Source of the DNA: XN24 sp047921395
Lineage (GTDB): Bacteria; Pseudomonadota; Gammaproteobacteria; Steroidobacterales; XN24
Assembly (NCBI GenBank): GCA_047921395.1
Contig: JBLRWH010000020.1
Span: forward strand, 1-35,301
DNA length: 35,301 nt
Direction of reading: 5' to 3'
This document shows, piece after piece, positions 24,779 to 32,004 of this stretch. Each line of letters starts with the position of its first letter. Position 1 is the first letter of the stretch. A model generated the notes under the pieces. The model searched no databases, was not told the origin of the DNA, and was given only the letters and a program-made list of their open reading frames with translations. The position numbers and the translations under genes are program-made.

Positions 24779-26176
24779 TCAGGTGGCCGGCAGGAAATCG
24801 ATCGGGTACAGGATCGTCACCGCGGGCACTGCCTTCGCGCCGAAATTGAAGCTCAGGACCCGCTCGAGCACCTGCGCGGACAGCTCCGGCGCCCTCATGT
24901 CCGTGGCCTGCAACTCGCACAGCGAGACGCGGCCGTCCGGCTCGATCCGCAGGCGCAGCACCATCTGGCCGCGCAGCGTCGGATCGCGACGCAATTCGCG
25001 GTTGTACAGCCGGTACAGGGACGCCTTGTGGCGATCGAACACGATCTGGATCTCTTCGTCGGTGCGCGACGCGCTCGCGCCGCCGCCACCTGCCGTCGGC
25101 CGTCCATCGCCGCCACCGCCGCCGATCGAACTCGAGGCGCGCGTCACCTCGACGCCGGCCATCCCGCCACCGCCGCCACCGCCGCCACCGCGGCTGAGCG
25201 AGGCCAGGTTGATGCCGCCGCTGGAGCCCGGCGCCTGGGTCGTGACCATCGAGCGCTCCGGCCGCCCGCTCGCTTCCTGGCCGGCGCCGCTGATGCGCGC
25301 CTCCGCGCCAAGTTGCGCCGAGGGACGCGTATCGGCGAGGCCCGAGAACTTCTCGCGGAAAGCGAGAATGCCTGAGGACTCCGCCCGCTTCCGCGGCGGC
25401 GCCTCCGGCACGGGCGTTGGCGCCTGGGCGACCATCGGCTTGTCCGGGGTCGGCTGCTCCGTCTCGACGGGCTGCGGCTCGACGACCGGCTCCGGCATCT
25501 CCGGCGTCTCCTCGCGCACCGGCGGCGGCGGCGGCGGCAGGCGCTGCTCCACCAGCCGCGCAAGGCGCTCGGGCACTTCGATCGGCTCGCCGATCTCGGG
25601 GATGGGCAGGTCCACGAACGACACCAGCAGGCCGACGAGCAGGCTGACGAGCAGCGAGGCCGCCAGCGCCTTGCGGAAGCGCTGGTCATCTTCGCCGCCG
25701 CGCGCCCAGGGCATGACCGCCTGGCGCGCCGGCAGGGCGCTCATTTCCCGCTCGACGATCCACTCGAGCTTGCGTCGTTCTTCCTGTTGTTGCGCCTGGA
25801 AGAGCGCTTCTTCGGTGATCTCCAGGTCGTCCTCCGCATGCCGGATCTCCTCGACCACGGCGCCGCGGCGGGCATCGACCTCGGCCCACTTTTGCTGGAA
25901 GACCTCTGCGCGGGCGCGTACGCGCCGCAGGTGTTCTTCGCTCTTCTCGCCGGCGAGCCGCTCGCCCCAGAACAGCTCGGCGGCCCCCAGCTCGCCCAGT
26001 TTCGCGAGCGCGTCGCACGCCTCCTGCAACAGCTGGTAGCGCGCACGCTCGGCCGCCAGGGCCTCGAGCTCGGCATCCACGGCGCGCAGGTCCCGGTCGA
26101 GGGCGTCGAGCCGCTCGCGGGCCTGCATGAGTTGCGCGTCCAGCGCGCCTTGATCGAGGGTGGCTTCTGCGTTCAC
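24779..26176 (-). CDS. TonB-like energy transducer with AgmX/PglI-type C-terminal domain
   Basis: This 465-aa inner-membrane protein has a cytoplasmic coiled-coil N-terminus (residues 10-145) and one transmembrane helix (about 169-188). A Pro/Glu-rich linker (210-262) and Gly-rich tract (329-367) can span the periplasm. A TonB-like C-terminal domain (372-465, HKASLYRLYNRELRRDP, MVLRLRIEPDGRVS, YPIDFLPA) is of the AgmX/PglI kind. The long cytoplasmic N-terminus is unlike classical TonB. The start is GTG at 26174-26176 and has no strong ribosome site, so the exact N-terminus is uncertain. It is last in the ExbB-ExbD-ExbD set and probably couples the proton channel to outer-membrane parts. Confidence 0.85.
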   Translation of the reverse strand: MNAEATLDQGALDAQLMQARERLDALDRDLRAVDAELEALAAERARYQLLQEACDALAKLGELGAAELFWGERLAGEKSEEHLRRVRARAEVFQQKWAEVDARRGAVVEEIRHAEDDLEITEEALFQAQQQEERRKLEWIVEREMSALPARQAVMPWARGGEDDQRFRKALAASLLVSLLVGLLVSFVDLPIPEIGEPIEVPERLARLVEQRLPPPPPPVREETPEMPEPVVEPQPVETEQPTPDKPMVAQAPTPVPEAPPRKRAESSGILAFREKFSGLADTRPSAQLGAEARISGAGQEASGRPERSMVTTQAPGSSGGINLASLSRGGGGGGGGGMAGVEVTRASSSIGGGGGDGRPTAGGGGASASRTDEEIQIVFDRHKASLYRLYNRELRRDPTLRGQMVLRLRIEPDGRVSLCELQATDMRAPELSAQVLERVLSFNFGAKAVPAVTILYPIDFLPAT

Positions 26177-26185
26177 GGCATCACA

Positions 26186-26689
26186 CTAGATTTGCGCGGC
26201 CTGGTGGCCTTTTTGCATGACCGCCAGCGAGATGCGGCCGTACCCCTGGCTCGTGCAGGTCGACATCACCTTCTTGATGACGCTGAACGGCACCAGCTTG
26301 TCTGCCAGGATGGTGATCTCCTGGCTCTCCGCGATCACCCGCGTCCGGAACCCGACGATGTTCTCGTCGAGCATGGCCAGGTGATCGGCAATCGGTGCAA
26401 TGTCCTGGCCTTCCATGGCGAGGATGTCGGCGACCATCGCCACCGGCTGGCCCTGCACGATCACCTGTTCCGGGCTGATGAAGATCACCACGGTCTCGCG
26501 CGGCTTGGACTCGACCATGGACTCCGGCAGCTTGATCTGCTTCGGCGTATCCAGGATCTCGCTGTTGGCGGAATTCACCAGCAGGAAGAAGACCAGGATG
26601 GTGAACACGTCCATGAGCGACGTCAGGTTCATCTTGGTGACCTTCGACCTGTTGCGCGACATGCGCTTGATGCGGCGCGTGTTCTTCAT
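26186..26689 (-). CDS. ExbD/TolR-like proton-channel subunit (Asp-containing)
   Basis: This 167-aa protein has a basic cytoplasmic tail, one transmembrane helix (about residues 21-41, MNLTSLMDVFTILVFFLL) and a periplasmic domain. Asp27 in SLMDVF aligns with the essential proton-carrying Asp of TolR/ExbD. The periplasmic part (about 45-167) ends in a typical ExbD fold (TILADKLVPFSVIKKVMSTC). The start overlaps the stop of the preceding ExbD paralogue (ATGA). Together with the ExbB-like gene it should form a pmf-driven stator. Confidence 0.9.
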   Translation of the reverse strand: MKNTRRIKRMSRNRSKVTKMNLTSLMDVFTILVFFLLVNSANSEILDTPKQIKLPESMVESKPRETVVIFISPEQVIVQGQPVAMVADILAMEGQDIAPIADHLAMLDENIVGFRTRVIAESQEITILADKLVPFSVIKKVMSTCTSQGYGRISLAVMQKGHQAAQI

Positions 26690-27186
26690 GGCGCGTCTCC
26701 TATGGCTATGTCGGGGAACAGCGCGACTCGAAGCGGCTGTTCCTCGTCGCCCTCGGGCGGGACTTCCACGCTGCGCACGACGTCCATGACCCGGATCAGG
26801 TGGTCGTAGGCGATATCGGGCTCCAGCAGCACGGAGGCATCCTCCTTGTCCGGGTACTGGCGCTTGAGCGCCACGAGGTACTCGCCCAGGCTGGCGAGGT
26901 CGTAGTCCTCGCCGTCAGACTTCGGCATGGCGGCGATCACGTTAGTGCCGTTGGTGATCTCGAGCCCCACCTCGCGCACGATCACCTCGACCCGGAACGC
27001 TGGCTGCGCGGGTGCGGGCGCGGCCTGGCTGCTCGGCAGGGTCAGCTCGACGATGGTGATCCGCGAGAACACCGCCGTGATCAGCAGAAACGGCACCAAC
27101 ACCACCATCAGGTTGAGGAAGGTGGTCATGTCCAACTCGGCCGGCTCGTTATGGCGCCGCCGCCTGTAGTGGTGTGTCCTGGCCAT
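26686..27186 (-). CDS. ExbD/TolR-like subunit with Asn in place of the conserved Asp
   Basis: This 166-aa ExbD-family protein has one transmembrane helix (about 20-40, DMTTFLNLMVVLVPFLL). Aligned with its neighbour (NLTSLMDVFTILVFFLL), the essential helix Asp is Asn25 here. An Asp at residue 19 sits at the membrane edge instead. The periplasmic domain carries VSLL-type beta strands and DYDLASLGEYLVALK. It starts 4 nt after the ExbB-like gene. An Asp/Asn pair of ExbD subunits suggests a heterodimer in which only one subunit carries protons. Confidence 0.88.
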   Translation of the reverse strand: MARTHHYRRRRHNEPAELDMTTFLNLMVVLVPFLLITAVFSRITIVELTLPSSQAAPAPAQPAFRVEVIVREVGLEITNGTNVIAAMPKSDGEDYDLASLGEYLVALKRQYPDKEDASVLLEPDIAYDHLIRVMDVVRSVEVPPEGDEEQPLRVALFPDIAIGDAP

Positions 27187-27190
27187 TTTG

Positions 27191-27841
27191 CTACGCCTCT
27201 ACGACCCGCTTCGCCTTCGCCGAGATCACGTTCAGCGCCTTCACCGAAGCCATTTCCAGGCTGTCGACGATCGCGCCCGTCTTGGCGGTCAGCACTGCGT
27301 GGGTGATCAGCAGCGGGATCGCGACCATCAGCCCGAAGGCCGTGGTGTTCATCGCCACCGAGATGCTGGCCGACAGCATGTCCGCCTTCTCGGCCGGATT
27401 GGCGTTGGCCACCGCGGTGAACGCCTGGATCAGCCCCATGATGGTGCCCAGCAGGCCGAGCAGCGTGGCGATGCTGGAGGCCAGCGCGACGTAGGCCGTG
27501 CGCTTCTCGAGCTGTGGAATGATCTCCATCATGCTCTCCTCCATCGCGATCTCGATGTCCTCGCGGCGGCGGACGGCGCCCTGCCTGGCCAGGCCCATGC
27601 CCAGCAATTGGGCGACTGTGGACTTGTCCTTGCTGGCCAGCTCACGGGCCTTGTCGAAGTCGCCCTGGTTCAGGGCCGGCTGCAACTTGCTCCACATGTT
27701 CTGGTTGCTGTACGTCACCCTGCTGAGGGTGATGTAACGCTCGATGGCGATCGCCGCCCCGACCGCAAACACGATCAGGATCGGGTACATGAACGGCCCG
27801 CCCGTTGAGAAAAATCCGACGATTGAATAGAAAGATTCCAT
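27191..27841 (-). CDS. MotA/TolQ/ExbB-family proton channel protein
   Basis: This 216-aa inner-membrane protein has three predicted transmembrane helices (about 17-35, 117-142, 157-183) and a cytoplasmic loop between the first two. Conserved Thr133 (LLGLLGTIMGLI) and Thr166-167 (AMNTTAFGL) match the proton-pathway Thr residues of TolQ/ExbB. The start at 27841 was preferred over a GTG at 27847 because GAGGG lies 8 nt upstream of it. Two ExbD genes and a TonB-like gene follow at once, giving a complete motor module. Confidence 0.93.
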   Translation of the reverse strand: MESFYSIVGFFSTGGPFMYPILIVFAVGAAIAIERYITLSRVTYSNQNMWSKLQPALNQGDFDKARELASKDKSTVAQLLGMGLARQGAVRRREDIEIAMEESMMEIIPQLEKRTAYVALASSIATLLGLLGTIMGLIQAFTAVANANPAEKADMLSASISVAMNTTAFGLMVAIPLLITHAVLTAKTGAIVDSLEMASVKALNVISAKAKRVVEA

Positions 27842-27887
27842 GACCACACCCTCTTAAGCACAAACTCCAAAATTGCCCGATTCCACT

Positions 27888-27906
27888 GCGCGGCTGTCGA
27901 CCGCGC
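27888..27906 (-). other. Intercistronic hairpin before the ExbB-like gene
   Basis: A 6-bp G+C stem, GCGCGG/CCGCGC, with a 7-nt loop begins 1 nt after the stop of the 93-aa gene. No U-run follows. In the 66-nt gap ahead of ExbB it may stabilise or separate the mRNA of the motor genes. Confidence 0.4.
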
Positions 27907-27907
27907 C

Positions 27908-28189
27908 TTACTCCGCCCTGATGCGGTAGTACTCCAGCTCTCGCATGAAAACGTCTTTGTCCACGGGTCGCGTGATGTCATCCAGCAACCCGGACACATC
28001 CGGTCTCGTCCCCAGCTCGGAACTCTTCCAGGGCACGATCACGAGGGCCTTGGGCGCCTCGTTGTTGCCCACGATGGACATACCCAGGTTCCGTTTTTCC
28101 GCCGGCTCGGCCGTCTCCGGCGGCTCCGCCGACACGGCGACGGACGAAGCCAGGAGCAGCGGGACACAACAGGTCAGCTTGAATTTCAT
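27908..28189 (-). CDS. Small secreted protein of unknown function (93 aa)
   Basis: The start at 28189 gives a clean signal peptide (MKFKLTCCVPLLLASSVAVSA) and has GGGAGAG upstream; an upstream extension to 28237 overlaps the previous gene and spoils it. The mature part is about 72 residues and charged, with a hydrophobic core (GNNEAPKALVIVPWKSSELG) and a C-terminal acidic helix (DKDVFMRELEYYRIRAE). I do not recognise a domain. Its place between TPR lipoproteins and the ExbB gene suggests a periplasmic accessory of the motor. A cleaved periplasmic form is likely; there is no lipobox. Confidence 0.75.
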   Translation of the reverse strand: MKFKLTCCVPLLLASSVAVSAEPPETAEPAEKRNLGMSIVGNNEAPKALVIVPWKSSELGTRPDVSGLLDDITRPVDKDVFMRELEYYRIRAE

Positions 28190-28194
28190 TTTGC

Positions 28195-28851
28195 TTACTC
28201 TCCCTGACCGGCCCGGTTGCGCAGGTCGGCGATCCACATCGTCGCCTCCGCGTCATCGGGCACGGCCGCGGTGTACGCCTCGTAGTGCTGCAGCGCGCAC
28301 TGCAGGTCCGCGAGGTACACGTCACACAGGATGGCCAGGTTCCGCCGCGCGTAGTGAAACGCGGGATGCACGGCGAGGGCCCGCTCGTAGTGCGCCCGCG
28401 CGGACTCGAAACGCCCCGTCCGGCGATGAAGCATGCCCATTTCGTTGTGCGCCACCGGGTGGCTGGGATTGAGCGCGAGCGCCCGCAGCATGCTGGCCTC
28501 GGCCTGCGCCAGGTCGCCGGTTTCGCGGTACGCGATCCCGAGATCGATGTGTGCGGCGGTGGCCTCGGGCGCGCGCTCCGTCACGCGCCGCAACAGGGCG
28601 ATGCCCTGCGTGAACTCTTCCTGCTCGAGCAGCTGCACCGCGTGCTCGAAGTCCGCACGCACGTCGGCGCTCACGCGGACCTCCTCGGTGATGACGAAAC
28701 CCGATTCATCCTGGGTCTGGACCGGCGCCGGGCCCTGCGGCCCCGGCCCGGCGCCGGGCGCCGCGCAACCCGTGGCCGCCAGCACGACGGCCAGCGCCAA
28801 CGACGCCCAATGGCGGCTTTCCGGTGATCGTCTGGGGTTCATGGTGCGCAT
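28195..28851 (-). CDS. TPR lipoprotein (218 aa)
   Basis: An N-terminal lipoprotein signal with Cys29 (LAATGCAAPG) is followed by a low-complexity linker and at least three tetratricopeptide repeats (ERAPEATAAHIDLGIAYRE, DLAQAEASMLRALALNPSH, RFESARAHYERALAVHPAF). The +2 residue is Ala, which predicts an outer-membrane anchor. It begins 3 nt after the stop of the larger TPR lipoprotein; ATGs at 28851 and 28842 are both possible. TPRs bind partner proteins, and here the likely partners are other periplasmic parts of the same machine. Confidence 0.85.
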   Translation of the reverse strand: MRTMNPRRSPESRHWASLALAVVLAATGCAAPGAGPGPQGPAPVQTQDESGFVITEEVRVSADVRADFEHAVQLLEQEEFTQGIALLRRVTERAPEATAAHIDLGIAYRETGDLAQAEASMLRALALNPSHPVAHNEMGMLHRRTGRFESARAHYERALAVHPAFHYARRNLAILCDVYLADLQCALQHYEAYTAAVPDDAEATMWIADLRNRAGQGE

Positions 28852-28854
28852 CGC

Positions 28855-31800
28855 TTACCTGGCCGCAACGACCTCTCCTTTAAATTCTTCCGTGACGGCC
28901 CCGTCCGGCGCGTCCTCGGCCGGCAGTGCTTCACTGTCCTCACCCGGCTCTAGCGGCAGCTCGCTCGCAGGGGCGTCGGGCCGCGGGCCGCTCGACAGGG
29001 GCTCTTCAGGCTGCGGCTCGGGGGCGCCCGGCGCGCGATAGGCATAGATCTCCAGCGAGCCAAGGAATCCCGGGCTGATCTCGAACTTCGCGTAGCGGCC
29101 CGGCATCAGGTCGGCGAGCTTGTCGAGGCTTCGCTCGACCCAGCCGTTGAACACCCCGGCGCTCATCAGCTCGAGATTCTTTTCGTGCACCTCGATGGCC
29201 CGCTCCTCGAAGGGAAAGGCTTCCTCCTCGATGACCATCTCGTAATCGAGCAGTTCGTCGGCATCGAGATCCGCCGGGCGCTCCGACTCGAGCAGCGCCT
29301 GGCTGAAACCGTAATAGACCTCGGCGATATAGAAGGTCGCCGCCGCCGTCACCTCGCCGACCTCATAGCCGACCAGCGCGTCTAGCGCCTCCATCGCGCG
29401 GTCCATGCGCCGCTGCTTTTCCTGCAGGCTGCGATCGAAGGGCTGCACAAGGCGCACGTCCTGGAAGTCGAGGTAGAACTCGGTCGCCAGCACGAGTCCC
29501 GACTGGGCCGCCAGGAAGCGGGTCCGGGCGCTGCGCTGGGGTCCGGCGTCGGCGTCGATCGCGACGATCTGCCGCAGCTGCGCGTGATAGGCGTCCTGGT
29601 CGTTGTGCTTGAGGTAGCGGTCGGCGATCTTGAAGCGCGTCTCCACCGCGATCTCGACCGGCTCCGGGAAGAGCTCGACATAGCGCAGGTGCACCGCGAG
29701 TGCCTGCGCCGCCGCCGATTCCTCGTACAACTCGCCGGCGAGCAGCAGCGCCTCGCGCGCCAGCTCGGGATCGTCCGCCTCCGCCGAGATCCGCTCGTAC
29801 TCCGCGGCGGCGCGGGTCGTCTGCCCGTCCTCGCGGTAGACGTAGGCGATCTGCCGGGTGGCTTCGCGATTCAGCTCGTGATCGGGATGGCCGGCGCGGA
29901 AGGCTTCCAGGACGTCGGCCGCCGCGGCCCAGTCCTCCAGCCGCATCAGGGCCGCACCAGCGTCATACTCGGCCGCGGCCCGGATCCCGGAGGTCGGCGC
30001 GGCGTGGCGAATCCTCAGGAAGTGGTCGGCCGCGGCGCGATAATCCTGCTGGAGGTTGGCCAGCTCGCCCTGCTTGTAGATCGACGCGGCGAGCGTGTCG
30101 ATGAAATCAGGCCGTGACGCGTCGTCCGCCGCGGTGAGCTGCAACACGCTGGTGTAGGCCTGCTCGGCCGCCACGTAATCCTCCAGGTCGAAGCTCGCGT
30201 GGGCGACCACGATCCAGGCCGAGCGCTGCAGGGCCGGGCCGGCCTCCGCGTACTGTTCGATCAGCGTGCGCCCGGCGACGATCGCCCGCTCGAACTGGCG
30301 CATCTCGTAAAGGTCGTCTGCGGCGGCGCCGAGCACCACTGCGGCGTGCTCGTGTCCGGGGAAGATCTCGGCGAACCGGAGCGAGCTCTCGACCGCCTCG
30401 CGACGGACCTCGTCCACCTGCTCCGCGCCGGCCTGTGCCTGGTGCTGCCGATGCGCGTAGACCGCCGCGTAGCCGGCCGCAGGGGACTGCTCGTGGGCCG
30501 GGTACTCGTAGGCGATGCGCTCGTATTCCATGGCCGCCAGGCCGAAATCGCCTTCCTCGAAGAGCAGGTCGGCGAACTGGTAATGCACGGCCGGCGTGCC
30601 CGGGTCCTCCGGGAAGGAGCCCAGGTACGCGCGATACCAGTGCTGCGCCTCGGCGTAGTTCGCGAGGCGGTCGTCCTCGAGTGTCTCGTCCTGGTAAAGG
30701 GCGTGGTAGTGGTTCGCGAGGTCCTCGAGATTGCTCTTCAGGAAGCTCACTACCTCGGGGCGTTCCTCGATGGCGAAATGGTTCCAGTACTCGGCGTCGA
30801 GGGCGTAGCTGTTCGCGAAATCTTTCTTCGCCTGCACGACCAGCATGGGGAAGCCGCCCGCCTCGTAGATCTCGACCATCCGGATGCCGAACTGCGGGGC
30901 GACCTGGTGCAGGGGGTTGAGCTCGATGAAGGCGGCGTAGGTCTTGGCGGCGTCCTGGTAACGCAGCTTGTCTAAATAGAACTCGCCGAGGTTGCTGTAG
31001 ATGCGGTCCTCGTAGCCGCGATTGCCGTGCTCGCCGAAGTATTCCTGCACGACCTCCGGGCCGCCCAGGTTGGAGAAGCTCAGGCTGACGACCCGGAAGG
31101 TGTCCGCGACGCGGCGCTCGTCGTGCTGGTCCTCCAGCCCGTCGAAGTCGTGGCCGATCGAGACCTTGTAGTCGAGCAGGGCGACGAATTCGTTCAGGGC
31201 CTCGTCGTAGAAGTCACGCTTGTAGAGCGTCCAGCCCAGCTTGTAGAGGCCCAGCTCGTAGAACGAGGAACCCTTGCCCATCGCGGTGACCGCGGCGTAC
31301 GCGGCCTCCGCGTCGTTGAACTGGCGCCGAGTGAAGAAGTATTCCGCGCGCCGGAACTGCACCTCGTCGATGTACCGGGAATTCGGGTACTCGACGATGA
31401 ACCGGTTCATGACGCGCATGGCCTCCTCGGTCATCCCCACCTCGTCGTAGGCCCGGGACATCTGGTAGAGGACCTGGTCGTTGTGCGGATATGACGGATA
31501 GGTTGCGAGGATGCGCTGGTACAGCTCGATCGCCTCGCGCGGCCCTGCCGGCATGGCCGCGTCGTAGCTCGCGGGGAGCTCGATCCCGAGCGGCTCCGCC
31601 GCGAAGGCCTGCTCGCCGGCGGCGCGCTGCTCGAAGGCCTCGGCAGATTCCCGTTCCCCGGCGCCGCCTGCCCCGGCTGCGGCCGGACGCTCGGCGCTCG
31701 GAGCGTCAGCCTGTTCCGGCGCGGGCAGCTCCCTGATCTCGCCGTCGCCGAGAATACCGTACTCCTTCTCGACCTGCAGGTCGGCGAGCCGGCGCATCGC

Positions 31801-32004
31801 TTCCGGCGTCCGGGCGGTCTCCGGGGTTTCCTCCAGGTAACGCCGGTAGCCGGCCATGGCCTGGTCCAGTCCGTCGGCGACCGGCACTTCGCGCACCTCG
31901 ATCTCGACGTCACGCAGCTCGGCGAGGGTTCGCCGGTCGGGATCGGTCGCGCAGGCCACAAGCGCCACGGGGGCCAAGACCAGGATGAGGTGGGCGCGGC
32001 GCAT
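28855..32004 (-). CDS. Large TPR lipoprotein (1049 aa)
   Basis: A lipobox, LVAC (Cys18), predicts an outer-membrane lipoprotein. The rest is a long superhelix of TPR/Sel1-like repeats from about residue 150 to 940 (for example AMRVMNRFIVEYPNSRYIDE, AAKTYAAFIELNPLHQ, AAADVLEAFRAGHPDHELNR). An acidic/Pro-rich tail (about 995-1049) closes it. It resembles large YbgF/BamD-like tetratricopeptide scaffolds, but many times longer. The start overlaps the stop of the preceding TPR gene (TGATG). It probably serves as the periplasmic scaffold between the inner-membrane motor and the outer membrane. Confidence 0.87.
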   Translation of the reverse strand: MRRAHLILVLAPVALVACATDPDRRTLAELRDVEIEVREVPVADGLDQAMAGYRRYLEETPETARTPEAMRRLADLQVEKEYGILGDGEIRELPAPEQADAPSAERPAAAGAGGAGERESAEAFEQRAAGEQAFAAEPLGIELPASYDAAMPAGPREAIELYQRILATYPSYPHNDQVLYQMSRAYDEVGMTEEAMRVMNRFIVEYPNSRYIDEVQFRRAEYFFTRRQFNDAEAAYAAVTAMGKGSSFYELGLYKLGWTLYKRDFYDEALNEFVALLDYKVSIGHDFDGLEDQHDERRVADTFRVVSLSFSNLGGPEVVQEYFGEHGNRGYEDRIYSNLGEFYLDKLRYQDAAKTYAAFIELNPLHQVAPQFGIRMVEIYEAGGFPMLVVQAKKDFANSYALDAEYWNHFAIEERPEVVSFLKSNLEDLANHYHALYQDETLEDDRLANYAEAQHWYRAYLGSFPEDPGTPAVHYQFADLLFEEGDFGLAAMEYERIAYEYPAHEQSPAAGYAAVYAHRQHQAQAGAEQVDEVRREAVESSLRFAEIFPGHEHAAVVLGAAADDLYEMRQFERAIVAGRTLIEQYAEAGPALQRSAWIVVAHASFDLEDYVAAEQAYTSVLQLTAADDASRPDFIDTLAASIYKQGELANLQQDYRAAADHFLRIRHAAPTSGIRAAAEYDAGAALMRLEDWAAAADVLEAFRAGHPDHELNREATRQIAYVYREDGQTTRAAAEYERISAEADDPELAREALLLAGELYEESAAAQALAVHLRYVELFPEPVEIAVETRFKIADRYLKHNDQDAYHAQLRQIVAIDADAGPQRSARTRFLAAQSGLVLATEFYLDFQDVRLVQPFDRSLQEKQRRMDRAMEALDALVGYEVGEVTAAATFYIAEVYYGFSQALLESERPADLDADELLDYEMVIEEEAFPFEERAIEVHEKNLELMSAGVFNGWVERSLDKLADLMPGRYAKFEISPGFLGSLEIYAYRAPGAPEPQPEEPLSSGPRPDAPASELPLEPGEDSEALPAEDAPDGAVTEEFKGEVVAAR

